64,000 bases of DNA from Amoebophrya sp. A120. Taxonomy: Eukaryota; Sar; Dinophyceae; Syndiniales; Amoebophryaceae. This document shows positions 20,112-30,649 of this stretch, in pieces. The notes under the pieces were generated by a model. It was given only the letters and a program-made list of their open reading frames with translations, was not told the DNA's origin and searched no databases. The first letter of the stretch is position 1, and every line of letters starts with the position of its first letter. The stretch spans positions 8,699,224-8,763,223 of the forward strand of contig CAJINV010000002.1 of NCBI GenBank assembly GCA_905178155.1, read 5' to 3'. The position numbers were made by a program, and so were the translations under genes.

Positions 20112-21821
20112 TCAGCCGGACCGATTCTCGCTATTTTCTTGTGAATTAGAAGCCTGGACATGTTGGCCGTGGAGTGAACGCGGGGTGATTGAAATCAACC
20201 GCAGATCATTGCAGTCGAGGTTGAGGATTTGACTTGGACTGCGTTCGGTTGGATTGAGATCTTCCGCAGGCATAGCATGTTCAGACAAATGCGTCTTCTG
20301 TTTTGTTTGTTCCACAACCTGAAGCAATGTGTAATGTCCTTGTGCTCGCAGTTCAATGCTGGCGATGCCGAAGCTAATCTTATCTGCCCAACCGTCTACC
20401 ACCTCAGAAGGATGCGGGTGCGCGCACGGTTCACACGATTGACCAGACAAGAAGCGCAACAAGCACTCCCGCGCTGTGATGCAGCAATCGTCTTTCTCCA
20501 TGTGGGTTTCGCAGTAGTACCGCCAGCCTTCTTCGGCGTTCAGAATTCTCTGACGTTGCATTCTCCGCTGGTGTAATTCCCCTTGTAGAGGGCAGCGGAC
20601 CGTGAGGAAGACGGACTGCAGAGAAAAGCGACACTGGACATCCGTGCTAGAAGGCGTAGCGCTTTTGCCTTCTGGCCCGAAATGCAACACAAAGTGCAAG
20701 TCCAGGTATTTGCAATACTTATTTTCGACCTCGTTCGTGTGGCAAGTCCAGTATACCATCCGATCGAACTTTTTCGAAGTAGAGGCCGGCTCGCATGATC
20801 TGCGTTCTTTCGCTGAGTTCCGCGATGGGGAGGTGTGTGCCAGAAACATATCTGGCAGGTCAAAAACCGGGCAGAGTCGACAAAGCCGTTGCCAAGCGAA
20901 ACCCATTTCGTTCCCAACATGTTCGCTTTTTAGCACAGGATTCGGCAGACGTCGAGCCTGGAGATCCAAATACCGTAGACACTTTCGTGCCGGGCAGAAG
21001 TGATTTGGGTCCCGAACACATTCCGGCGGTGCAAGCGAAAGAATTTTATCGTCTTTGCTTAACTCATGGTGATTCATCATACTGTGGGCCCCCATGCCCA
21101 GTCCGTGAGGATCTACTTCGGCCTCTGTGATGCTAGCTACATCAAGCAAGACGAAAGAGTTTTCCAAGAACCGGGACGCGGTAAAGAGACCAAAAGTGAA
21201 AGCCTCTGCGAAAGAACCTTCTTCACTGCACAACACACCTCCGGCGCACGTGATTTGTTGTTGTTCGCGGTTTTTCCCAACTTTTGGCGTCGCAAGCAGG
21301 TCGTCATCCAAGATCATTCCGGACCACTCCCTGGTCGGCAGAAGGGGGTCCTGAGTGGCCTGTGCCTGTGGTGCATCGGAACAACCCCATAATGCTTGCA
21401 ACTTCAAGCTCGAATTGACCCGGGCTTTTTCTTTTTCTCGTTGCCGTTTCTGCTGCTTTCGGCCCCTGTATAAGGTAAACTCGTTGTTGTCCTCGGACTC
21501 TCCGTCGGAAGCCGCCGAGGGCTGCCAATCTGAAGCAGGAGCATCTTCTTCTACCTCCGAGAAGGACGTGCTCTCGTCCTCGGCCATGTTCGATAGCTCG
21601 AATGCTTCGTCTCCTCCGCTAGTGGCGTCTCTTTCTTGAGATGAACCCACTCCTTGCAATTTTCCCTCTCCATGCGGCTGTCTTTGCAGCTCAGAAAAGA
21701 CGAGCATCGTCTCGGACACAGACAACTTTCTGCGCTTGATGTGCGGTTCCTCCTGCGTCTTATTGCCCTTCTCGTCCACGAAGTGGTTGTTCGAATTGGC
21801 GTAATCGCTAACGGTCGTCAT
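20112..21821 (-). CDS. unknown 569-residue protein with Cys/His-rich centre
   Basis: Single-exon ORF, ATG at 21821 (MTTVSDYANSNNHFVDEKGN), stop TGA. The first 140 residues are acidic and Ser-rich with a basic patch (HIKRRKLS) that could be a nuclear localisation signal. Residues about 260-480 look folded and hold scattered Cys/His: ECVRDPNHFCPARKCLRYLD, WQRLCRLCPVFDLPD, MVYWTCHTNEVENKYCKYLD and MEKDDCCITARECLLRFLSG. These may bind zinc, but the spacing fits no finger class I can name. The tail is polar. It lies 0.5 kb from its minus-strand neighbours. Confidence 0.7.
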   Translation of the reverse strand: MTTVSDYANSNNHFVDEKGNKTQEEPHIKRRKLSVSETMLVFSELQRQPHGEGKLQGVGSSQERDATSGGDEAFELSNMAEDESTSFSEVEEDAPASDWQPSAASDGESEDNNEFTLYRGRKQQKRQREKEKARVNSSLKLQALWGCSDAPQAQATQDPLLPTREWSGMILDDDLLATPKVGKNREQQQITCAGGVLCSEEGSFAEAFTFGLFTASRFLENSFVLLDVASITEAEVDPHGLGMGAHSMMNHHELSKDDKILSLAPPECVRDPNHFCPARKCLRYLDLQARRLPNPVLKSEHVGNEMGFAWQRLCRLCPVFDLPDMFLAHTSPSRNSAKERRSCEPASTSKKFDRMVYWTCHTNEVENKYCKYLDLHFVLHFGPEGKSATPSSTDVQCRFSLQSVFLTVRCPLQGELHQRRMQRQRILNAEEGWRYYCETHMEKDDCCITARECLLRFLSGQSCEPCAHPHPSEVVDGWADKISFGIASIELRAQGHYTLLQVVEQTKQKTHLSEHAMPAEDLNPTERSPSQILNLDCNDLRLISITPRSLHGQHVQASNSQENSENRSG

Positions 21822-22588
21822 TTTGCTTGTTATCTTTCCTTTGTTTTTTTTGTTATTGTTACTGTAAGTAGAATATTGATTGGTGCAGTTCCTTTAGATA
21901 ATTTCACACTGTGATGAATGTTGCAGATACAGTATTATTGATTGAATGAATAGATTTCGTCCTTGAGACTAAAACTTGTGATGTGCGCACTGAATTAGCG
22001 GAAGGGCGGTCGTGCTGACACTATCAAGTGGGGCCGCGATGACTGCAATACCACTTAAGCAGAAGCGGCAGCTATAAAGAAGATGTTGACCACGGATTTT
22101 TCAGCAGGTACCTATTCGCAGCGTCAAATAATATTTTGCGTAGACTTTGCAAGAAGATTTGAAGCACTGCGAAACCTCTGCGTTAAAAACCCGGTCGACG
22201 TTAATGGGTTCTAGAGCAAGAGTAAGTTTGTAGTTTCTTTTTCAGGTCCTGTAGCATGATAATGAATATCAACCGACAAGATCATGATCTATGTGCTTGC
22301 TAGATCATACATGTTCGACATTCTGAGGAAGGACCGACAGCGGCAGCAGCTTCGTTCTCTCCCCTGGAAGGTTACCGACGTGCACAACTTCAGACATCAA
22401 GCCTCAGCAACAAATGTCGTTGTATTCTCGTTTGTTGTTTTTGTACTGAACACGACCATGGAACCCAATTGCCTCAGTTCTGTCACGCAGTAGCTGACCA
22501 CGTCGTCTTTTGAAACATTATCCTGCGATGAAAGTGAAAAGCATGAATTACAGAGCTGCGCAGCATAAAAGTTCTTCAATATCCACTC
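21822..22588. other. intergenic spacer, partly possible exon
   Basis: The right part (22397-22522) may be a terminal exon and is listed separately. The remainder, about 21830-22390, is AT-rich with no coherent frame on either strand. Confidence 0.4.
22397..22522 (-). CDS. possible 3' exon, 41 codons
   Basis: A pyrimidine-rich tract and TCGCAG acceptor precede GAT AAT GTT. The frame then reads DNVSKDDVVSYCVTELRQLG and continues to TGA. It looks coding and lies just downstream of the stop of the 22589-24307 gene. No donor in matching phase was found, so the link to that gene is unproven; it could be an alternative 3' end. Confidence 0.25.
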   Translation of the reverse strand, partial: DNVSKDDVVSYCVTELRQLGSMVVFSTKTTNENTTTFVAEA

Positions 22589-24307
22589 TCAGCCCATAAA
22601 CCAAGGCTCCACGACGGGTCTGCCGTTTGCGTCCGTTTTTCTGTAGTCAATGAACTTCCGCTTGAAGGCAAGTTCCCGCAGCGCCGGGGTCAGAGCCGCG
22701 GCCACACCGAACCCATTTTTCTCCGCTTCGGGGTGGTCCTGCCAGAAGAGCAGTATCTCCTTCACGCCGAATGAGATGTTTTTCTTTGTACTTTGTTCCA
22801 GTATTTCCAGCAGCTTCCCGTAATTTTTCGTGTGCACCGTGATGTTTTCTCCGAACTGCGGAACTTTCTCCACCACGATCTTGTCAGGAGGTGACTGACG
22901 ACGCACCGTCTGCTCGATAGTAGATCCAGTTGCTGGTGCAGCATCTTTCTCCAAGTTGTCAATGACACCATTTTTCCTGTGGGAGTGCATCTTCGACTTG
23001 CCTCGTTTGGACTCTGATTTGTTATGATTGTTTCTCCGGTTGTTCCGGAAGTCTTCGCGGAGCAGATCAGCACGATCCCGCAGTCGCCTGGACCGGGCAC
23101 CATTCTGCTGTGCCACGAAGGGCGGTGGATCCGGTCCATTCAATGGACCAGCAGCTGCTGCAGTTGCTATTCCGGTTCCGGCATGCGAGGCGGCCGGTCG
23201 CGCTGCTCCTGTACTAGCTGAAAGTGGAACAAGAGAAGCTGCAGTTGCTGCATTATTACCCGGATGATCTGGATAGGCTACCGGCGCACCGGGATCAAAG
23301 TGATCACCAGCTTCATGATCATCAAGTACTTCCGCCGAATAGAACAATCGTTCATCCAGTACACGACGGTCGTAGTGAGCCGCTTTGTCGTTGTTCCTAT
23401 CGTCAGCCGCGCCCACTTCCGACGTAAATGGATGCTCATTGATCGATCGGCCGACGTGCTGAGAGTTGTTGTACAGGGGACGACCGTACAAAGCAGGATC
23501 ATCATCTTCATCAAAAGGAGGATCGACCAAACCTTGTTCTTCAGCACTTCTGGTGATATCCAACGCCATCAACCCGGCTTCTGCATGATCAGCTTCCACC
23601 AAAGTCGTCGTCGCTTCACGACGACCCAACGACAACGAAGCAGCGGAAGAGGCGGGTGCGGCGGCTGCCTTGACTGCTGTGCCCACACGGCTCGATCTCG
23701 AGGGACGTGCCGGCTGGTGATTCGTGTGCACAGCTGCTCCTGCAGAAGATGAACTCGACGTAGAAAGAACTCCATGACCTGCTGCTTCTCTACTGCGTGA
23801 GGTTCCGCCCGTCCAGGCTCCTCGTCCAGACGAAGAAATAGCTGCAGAAGGCCTACCTCCTGCAGGTTGCATTAGAAGGCGAGATGAGGAAGAAGAGGAA
23901 GACGAGGCACCAGAACTCTTTCCAGCACCTTTCCTCTGGGCAACGGGCAGCTGAAGACGTCGCGAGGAAGCTATCCCCTGCCGCGCTGCCTGTTCGGAGG
24001 AGGCGGCGTTACCCGACATCACCTCTGATGCAGCTCTTGCCTCGCCCGAAGAAGCAGTTGCACCGGATGGTCCAAGATCGCCATTGCGACGATCGCTTCG
24101 TTCCCTGATTATGGGAACCGGTCGGTGATTGAGCGCTCCGAGGATAGAACCGGTGATGCGGGCCAGCCTAGTCGTTTGCAACGTCCGGTCTTCATCGTTC
24201 GCATGATTCCTTACGGGTCGTCCTTGCTCCGGTCTATTTGCAGCTCCAGCTGAGTTAGCAGGCAATAATCGTCGATCTGTGTGCGTTTTTGCAATTTGTA
24301 TCAACAT
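22589..24307 (-). CDS. unknown 572-residue protein with folded C-terminal domain
   Basis: ATG at 24307 (MLIQIAKTHTDRRLLP), stop TGA. About 440 residues are Ser/Ala/Gly/Arg-rich and acidic, probably disordered, with an Asn/Arg/Lys patch (FRNNRRNNHNKSESKRGKSK). The last 90 residues look folded: FGENITVHTKNYGKLLEILE, KKNISFGVKEILLFWQD and ALRELAFKRKFIDYRKTD. I do not recognise the domain. It lies about 200 bases downstream of the 24511-30076 gene on the same strand. A longer spliced product with that gene was considered, but the phases did not match. Confidence 0.65.
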   Translation of the reverse strand: MLIQIAKTHTDRRLLPANSAGAANRPEQGRPVRNHANDEDRTLQTTRLARITGSILGALNHRPVPIIRERSDRRNGDLGPSGATASSGEARAASEVMSGNAASSEQAARQGIASSRRLQLPVAQRKGAGKSSGASSSSSSSSRLLMQPAGGRPSAAISSSGRGAWTGGTSRSREAAGHGVLSTSSSSSAGAAVHTNHQPARPSRSSRVGTAVKAAAAPASSAASLSLGRREATTTLVEADHAEAGLMALDITRSAEEQGLVDPPFDEDDDPALYGRPLYNNSQHVGRSINEHPFTSEVGAADDRNNDKAAHYDRRVLDERLFYSAEVLDDHEAGDHFDPGAPVAYPDHPGNNAATAASLVPLSASTGAARPAASHAGTGIATAAAAGPLNGPDPPPFVAQQNGARSRRLRDRADLLREDFRNNRRNNHNKSESKRGKSKMHSHRKNGVIDNLEKDAAPATGSTIEQTVRRQSPPDKIVVEKVPQFGENITVHTKNYGKLLEILEQSTKKNISFGVKEILLFWQDHPEAEKNGFGVAAALTPALRELAFKRKFIDYRKTDANGRPVVEPWFMG

Positions 24308-24510
24308 CAAGTAAGTCGAATTCTCATTTTGAATCAGGCACTCAGTTTTATTGTGTGTTCTTCTTTACTGCAAGAGAAGGAGAACTCTTAGTCTTAAGAT
24401 CACAGCATCGAGATATCACTACATGTTGATCATTGCGCTTGCGTTTCTCGTTCTCCGCATGTCTTTCTATAACAAAACTTTCGTGCCTGCGCCAACTTTT
24501 ACTTTTATTC

Positions 24511-27500
24511 CTATTGCAAGTACAAAAGTAATTGAAAAGAGCTTCTTTTACCTCCTTCCTCCTGACGTTGCGCAAGTGCAGGGGGCTCAGGACCGTAGAA
24601 ATCCAACGAGTCAAGAAACTCCAGTTCCTCGTCAGAAAGGAGGCGATCCGATTGTGCCGCCGGTGGTTCAGACGAGACACTCTCCGAAGAGGATATTGAA
24701 TTTGCACGCCGAGCGCGACGCATAAGATCGCGCTCCACTTCGCGTCCCGGAAGTCTACTTTGCTCTTCTGGGTGATAGTTGTCGAGGACAGGATCGAAAG
24801 AAGCGCGGCGCTGTGCATGCGTGCCGCGGTCTGATTCAGCTGCCAGCATATAATTTTCGTCTGCATTGTGATTTCGTTGCGCATCCTGCGTATCATCGCC
24901 GGAGGCAGCGTCGTCGTGGTTGTCCCATGGTGGTCGTCGACGGTGCTCGAGAGCAGAAGTGCCGCTACCACGCGAGGGTGGATAGTTGTATCCCGACTGA
25001 CTTGCCCCAATAGAAGTTGCACCTGAAGCAGGTCCTACTCGAGAGGATGAAGATGCTGAGCCATTTCCATTTCTTCTGTTTGCCACGACACCATCTACAA
25101 CTTCCACCAAGCGAGGATCTACTTCATGCGACGAGCTGGCACTCGCAGCTCGGTGCAGGTTCTGGTTTGTTCCAACATCATCAAAGAACGACGAATCGGC
25201 TTCCCTGCGACTAGCTTCTCTCTGCTCTCGTGCGACCTCTGCGAGCTGAGCGTCGACCTCTTTCAGTGCGAGGGCAGCCGCCCGGGCTTTCCGCAATCTG
25301 CTGTCCTCGTGTCGGCCGCGTGACCGCGACGGCCCCCGCTCCCCATACGAGCGGCATCGGTCGATAATCCTACGTCGTCTCTCGCGTAGATCAGCAGCAA
25401 CAGCTTCGAGCATAGCACGCACCGGGCGCCGCTCGGGGGCATTGCCAGTGGAAGTTGCGCCAACGTCGTTGTGCTCTCTTCGGTTTTCACGAAGATCTCC
25501 TCGACGTGCACGACCGTCATGCGCTCCCTGCCGCGGAGGAGGTTGTTCTGGATCTATTTGATGAGACAAAAGATTGTACGGTCCCTGTTCATAGGGATAG
25601 GCATAGTCGTCCTCCAGCGTCAAGTCGTCGTGTGCAGTGCCGGCTGCTGGTGGTACCATGCCTGGAACCTGGTTGTGGGGGGGCATCGTGTTGTGAAGAT
25701 CATTGTCCCACGCGTTTATGTCCCGAAACGCCAGGTCTATTGCTTCATTCCGGTCGTCCAAAGTCGCCCGATCGTGTTCTTGTCGTGAATGGTTGTAGTT
25801 CCTTGTGGCCCATGAGGATTCATTTCCGTTGTACAACGTGGCTGCAAGTTGCTGGAACTGGCTGGAAGTTACTGCACCCGACGTCCAAGCCGGAGGAGCA
25901 ACGCCCGGACGGTTATCGGGCGCTGCGTGCGAATAAGCTGGGACGCGGTGATCCCGCATGGACGATTTCAGGAACTGCTTCTGTGCGGTATGATCCTTGG
26001 CAAGCTGCACTAACAGTTCGTAGTCCAGGCCCTTGAAGCACAGCACCGCGGTGTGCAACTTCAGAACGTGATTAAATGTGCGGGGCACACCGCTGTTCTG
26101 CTTGTCGGTGTAGGTGATGGTCACAGTCGTGATCAACTTGTCCGGAGAACAGTATGGGATATTAGTGCTCGTGTCTGCCACTGCCTCGTCTGAAACATGG
26201 TTTTCCTCATCCGGGGGCTTCTTCATTGCGGTGGTGGCCGTTGTGTCGCCAGCAGCTTTGGCTGCCACGACATGGGTCAAGGAAGAAGATGACGAGGCTC
26301 CTGCCCCGGTAGCTTTAGCTGCGCGATTCTTTACTGATTGGTATCCGGGTACACCAGGTAGTACAAACCTGCTGGCTGAACCGGGAAGATTGTTTCCGCT
26401 AGTAGAAGCAGAAAAGCCAGTGGAGGTTTTGTCCGAAAAAAAGGAATCGTCTAGCGGCTTCTACCAAACGCAAAAATGTCTGGGTCTGGAAGATTGCGAG
26501 ATTTGTCATGCTTATCTGGCATGACAAAAAAGTTTGTGATGCGTGTCCAAGAAGATACCCTTTTGCCTGTCATGCAAAAACGCAGTTTCTCATGCGGAAA
26601 ACGCAACACAAAGAAGCGCAGATATTTCTCATGCTTGGCTGTGCATTACAGTGCATTCACTATTCCCAACACAGCATTACAAGTTTCCAGACCCAGACGT
26701 TTTTGCATCTGATAGCTTCGCGGATAGGACGATGTCTTTGATCTCGAAGCAGTCCTCCTTCCCGGGCCAAAATTTCATCCAGGGGCGCACTTCGCAGAAC
26801 TCGTGCTTCGTGGGATCCAGACAGTAGGACTGAAACTTGTTGAGCACCGCGGGCTTCGGCGCGTTTTCGTTGAACCGGATGTCGTTTTTATTCAGTTTCA
26901 GATCTTGCGGGATGTCGAACGTGGTCACTTCGCACACCAGTTTCTGCAAACAGCTTCCCGGAAACGCGTCGACCTCTTGGATCGCCTCGCAGAGGTCGAG
27001 GGTGAGCAAAAACGTTCCGTGGCCGCGATCCGCCGCCACTCGGCGCGGGCCCGCGCCGCCGAACCGCTGCTCTGACTTCGTGAAGTCCGCGAGCCGCTGG
27101 CTTAGAAACTCGTTTGGCGGCGGTTGATGGAATTCCGCGAGTCTTTTATTATCGTCTTCTTCACCCAAGTCGGCTTGCTTGGCGTTCTTCTTACTGAAGT
27201 CGCTTGTTCTTTGCACTTTCGGTTTTTCAGTTTCAATTTCGAGTTCGACTTGGTCTTGGTGACTGCAGGGCGGTATAGATTTGATAGCTGTACAAACATC
27301 ATCTACACCGGCCTGCTGCGAAAGATCAGTCCCTTTTACCTCTTTCACTTCTGCAGAAGACGTTCTTCCAGTACTTTCCTCCACGACCGTTCGCTTCGTT
27401 CTCTGCGAGTCGCTCTTTTGTTGCTCGTTTTCCTTCGCCCGCGCCAGTTCTTTCATCTCTTCGTCGTGGATAAACGGTGCCTTTTGCCCCGCGACCCGTT

Positions 27501-30076
27501 CTGCCTCCGCCAGCATTTCCTGTTTCTTTTTCTTGTTTTTCTCCATCTCGACCAGAAGTTTCTTGTTCTGGTAGAAATACTGATTCGCGCAGTCCAACTC
27601 CGTGTTCCTGGATGAAATCACCCGGAACGCGTATGCATTGCAAAAGTAATTGCAGTCATGCAGTACAAAGCTTTTATCTACTTTTTCTTAAGATGTAAAT
27701 CCGAATTATGACGAATTCCATTTCTCATGGTGGTAAAGAAATTGAAATCTGCATATATGCAGTTACGACTAGTACTAGGACGATACTTTTGCAAAGGATA
27801 ACGCGTGCCAAATGTTGATGCGCCCGTCCAGACCCCGATTCATACTGGCGGTGTCTCGCCGTTGGAAAAGCGACAAAGCATTATTTCTACTTGATGTTGC
27901 AAGCGGCGCGGAGGTGGTCAGGTTTTGGTTTATTTTTCCACTGTCATTGATACTGTTTGACGTTGCGCTTGCGGCATAATTAGTGTTCACAATATGATCA
28001 GGCTGGTCGTCCACACGAATATTGAAGCCAAACCTGGTCTTTGTTCCGTATGACAGTGCACAACTCCCACTCCCCCTCATTTGTCATGCTTAACAGACTG
28101 CGCAGCTAAAGCCCGGGGGGGTGCGGGGTCCGAGGGGTGCACTTCTAAGCACTGCCCGGAACACCCGAACATGCCCCGCGACCGGCACAGGACCAGCAAC
28201 ACAACTAGTAATCGTCGATCACAGTTTGTCGATCACGACGTAGCTGCGAAGCCGTCCATACGCCTGGCGCCCCAAGCCCAAACCCCCGAGGAAAGGCCTC
28301 GACCACAGAAGGACCAAATATGAGCTTACGGCACGATGAAGTGGGAGCGCCTGTCTATGGACCGGATGAGGGAGCCCCCGGCTGCGAAACTGCTGGCTGG
28401 TGGACGCTAACCTGCCGTAGGTGATAGACTCACTCCAAGAACGGTTTCCGTTTCAGCGGTCGCGAAGCCGAAGGGAACAGGATGCATGTAGAAGAGCACT
28501 GGGGACAGGAAAGGACGAAGCACGAGTGTGATGGGCATTGCTGGAGAAAAACACCCGGATGAGATCCCGACTGCGGGAAGTCGGAGCATGAGGAGCAGCA
28601 GCGGGAGATTATCGAAACCGGACAAGACAGCTGGGCAGGACTGCTTCTCGCAGGACGACAGAGACGGCGATCGGGAATCCGGATTAACGGAAAAGCTGAT
28701 GGCTATACAGAGAAGTACCGCCGCCAGAGGAGAAGTCTTCGAGACTATCGCAGCACTGGCACTCGCACCGAAAACCGAACGCGCTACAGGCGCGCCGCGC
28801 TCGTGCGTGATCACAACAGGGATCACTTGGCGGACAGACTCTACAGGAGTCTGCCTTGGTTTCCGGGAGTGACGCCGATATCGGGACGCCGGTGGGAGAG
28901 GTGGGGCCCACTGGTTGTCGCTAGCCGCTGCCGTCCCGGAAACCAGACACAACTGCAGGTGTGCCGCACTCGTGAGTGATCTCTACAGGGATCACTTGGC
29001 GCGTAGGCTCTACAGGAGCCTACCCTGGTTTCCGGGGGTGCTGGTTTTCTGGTTGGGAAGACCGTCCGTGCCTGGTCCCTGGATGCGTCGGCTCGACGGG
29101 CTCGTTTGCTGGCTGCCAGGAGGAGATCCAACGCTTCTACCTGAAAGGGTTATTTTTCGGGAAAGGCGGGCGGGGACGGAGTTATCCGCCCCCTAAGAAC
29201 AACAGCGAGACCCTCATTTGTCATGCAAAATACCCAATCCCCTGTTTTGCTTTTGCCTCTTGGCACTGATTGCATGACAAGTTCTGGCAGCCCAAATAGC
29301 ACTACACTCCAGCGCAAATTTCTCATGCAAAACCGGCATTCTTGCTGATGCTTGTATTGCCGTTCATGCTATTGCCGTGGATGAGGGGGAGGGGGAGTTG
29401 TGCACTGTCATATTCCGTACTCACCCGCGAGAAACTGGTATATGACCCGCAGCAAATCCTCGGGAAAGTGCATGGTAATGTACACGGACTTCGCGCTTGT
29501 GCCGGATTTGTTTGCCAAAAACTCGTCTTGGGCTTTCGTCGACAGCTTTTGAAATTCTCCCAACTCAAATTGCTTCCTCTTCTCAAAACACACACCCAGT
29601 GCGTTCACCGCCATGATATTCACCATCGCCGTGGCCTTCCACTGCATTTGGTTCAGCTTTTCTTCCTTAATCTTCGTCCTTTTCTTCTCGTAATCCAGCT
29701 CATTTTCCTTCATGGCCGCCTGGACTTGCGTTTGGTCCTCCTTGTTTGCTGGAGTAGAGGACGAAAGTAGCGCCCTTTGAAACTCGAGCAGTCCCTGCTT
29801 CTTCGTTTCAAAATCATTCTTCGCCTGGAAGTAGGCATTGGAGCAGCGGCGGCTGGCTTTCTTTTGCAGCAGGAGAACGGTCTTGCTGTAGGTTTGCGGG
29901 AAATTGTTGCGACGTTCTTGGTGTGGAATACCACTGTCGCTGTCATCAGAGGTGTCCTCCTCGGGCAAAAGAGGTATTATGGGAGCCACGACGTCTTGGG
30001 AAGGTTTCGTCTGAGAGGCTGCAGTGCTGGCGGCGGCTGCAGAAATGACTGGTGGGGTTCCCTGATCGTGTTGCAT
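24511..30076 (-). CDS. 1,254-residue unknown protein interrupted by three introners
   Basis: Four exons: 30076-29413, 28043-27801, 27626-26715 and 26456-24511. The start is ATG 30076 (MQHDQGTPPVISAAAAS) and the stop TAG. Removing the three introners, each with one TSD copy, gives 3,765 nt, exactly 1,255 codons. Joins read AGEYG/TKTRFGF, INIWHA/FRVISSR and VLSAK/PLDDSFF. The N-terminal third is charged and helical (YEKKRTKIKEEKLNQM). Near residue 300, GLDGRINIWHAFR resembles one WD40 strand, but no full propeller is seen. A Lys/Glu coiled coil follows, then folded text (LVCEVTTFDIPQDLKLNKND, then ITTVTITYTDKQ) and an Arg/Ser-rich disordered tail. Function is unknown. Confidence 0.7.
26462..26714. 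mobile_element. introner A1 (253 bp)
   Basis: Both ends carry the family A repeat (AAAAATGTCTGGGTCTGG at the left; its complement with one change at the right). TSD GCTTC lies at 26457-26461 and 26715-26719. Its left terminus reads TACC rather than the usual TATC. Removal joins VLSAK to PLDDS in frame. GTCATGC and GCATGACAAA occur inside. No GT-AG cut is possible. Confidence 0.9.
27632..27800. mobile_element. introner C1 (169 bp)
   Basis: Family C ends: TATGCATTGCAAAAGTA at the left and the complement of TATCCTTTGCAAAAGTATCG at the right. TSD ACGCG lies at 27627-27631 and 27801-27805. Removal joins INIWHA to FRVISSR in frame. It contains GCAGTCATGC. It is one of the shortest introners here. 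Confidence 0.88.
28049..29412. mobile_element. large introner D1 (1,364 bp)
   Basis: Long terminal inverted repeats start TATGACAGTGCACAACTCCC and continue with a C-rich stretch ending CTCAT. They match at both ends apart from one or two bases. TSD TTCCG lies at 28044-28048 and 29413-29417. Removal joins AGEYG to TKTRF in frame. The inside is GC-rich and holds a duplicated hairpin pair (separate entry) and further ATTTGTCATGC copies near both ends. Plus-strand ORFs of about 80-115 codons exist inside, but no transposase signature is seen. The C-rich TIR resembles that of 51586-51906, so the two are grouped as family D. Confidence 0.88.
28791..29037 (+). repeat. two diverged copies of a 77-bp unit with paired hairpins
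   Basis: Copies at 28791-28867 and about 28960-29037 are spaced by about 169 bases. Each has hairpin 1 (GTGATC, 8-nt loop, GATCAC: 28807-28826 and 28976-28995) and hairpin 2 with loop TACAG (28835-28853 and 29004-29022). The stems of hairpin 2 are CAGACTC/GAGTCTG in copy 1 and TAGGCTC/GAGCCTA in copy 2. Two base pairs changed on both sides, so pairing is kept. Each unit ends in TTTCCGGG, and an inverted copy of that segment lies at about 28934-28948. Confidence 0.8.
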
Positions 30077-30148
30077 CTTGTTCGTGTTTACGAGCAGCCA
30101 AAATGATTTGAAAATTGAAGCTGAAGTTTTTCCTGTTACTACTGAGAC

Positions 30149-30388
30149 ATGGACATTCACGAGATTGGATTCCGTATCATAGAGGAAGTGGCGATCATAG
30201 GAAGTGAGGTCCTGTTTGGGAGTCCATCGAAGGTAGGAGTCTTTGAAAACGTTCTAGAAGTTGTGCAACTCTGTGATGCTTTGCATCAGAAATGCGGCTT
30301 TACCGAAACTCAAGGCTTTTCTATGTTCAATATGCTGGCGGACTTTTTAGTTGTGCCACGACTTGCTCTTTGTTATCTTCAGGGCTGA
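30149..30388 (+). CDS. doubtful small plus-strand ORF, 79 codons
   Basis: From an ATG at 30149 it reads MDIHEIGFRIIEEVAIIGSE and ends near LALCYLQG at TGA. Composition is protein-like (hydrophobic and acidic, no low-complexity bias), and no minus-strand gene is confidently placed here. It sits just upstream of the minus-strand start at 30076, so it would be divergent. No family is recognised, and chance cannot be excluded at this length. Confidence 0.28.
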   Translation: MDIHEIGFRIIEEVAIIGSEVLFGSPSKVGVFENVLEVVQLCDALHQKCGFTETQGFSMFNMLADFLVVPRLALCYLQG

Positions 30389-30649
30389 CAATCTGTTCTG
30401 GGTCTCATATACTGGCGCAAGGATCATTCAGAATCCGCTGCGTCAACCACAGAAATTGCTTTTTCTTTCGATGCTAGAGAACACATAAAGATCTTTCCAA
30501 AAGAGCGGAGAAAGAACTGCCGCTGGCTTTACATATTGACTAGCATAATTCATCTCAGTTTCACAGCTTTCAGCATGTCGCTCGGTCGCTTTCTTGAAAA
30601 TGACATCCAGTTGACTACAGGAGCAGGACTACAGAAGAAGCGGAGATTA
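30389..30649. other. intergenic spacer
   Basis: Nothing recognised; it is the 3' flank of the PhyH-like gene. Confidence 0.4.

Noticed and set aside
22589-24600. Fusion of the 22.6-24.3 kb gene with the 24.5-30.1 kb gene
   Set aside because: A GTAAAA donor near 24545 is phase 1, while possible acceptors near 24320 fit phase 0. Both genes also have plausible own ends.
28407-28952. 181-codon minus ORF and 115-codon plus ORF inside the large introner
   Set aside because: They overlap each other, cover the hairpin repeats, and have no transposase or other motif. They may be chance frames in GC-rich DNA.
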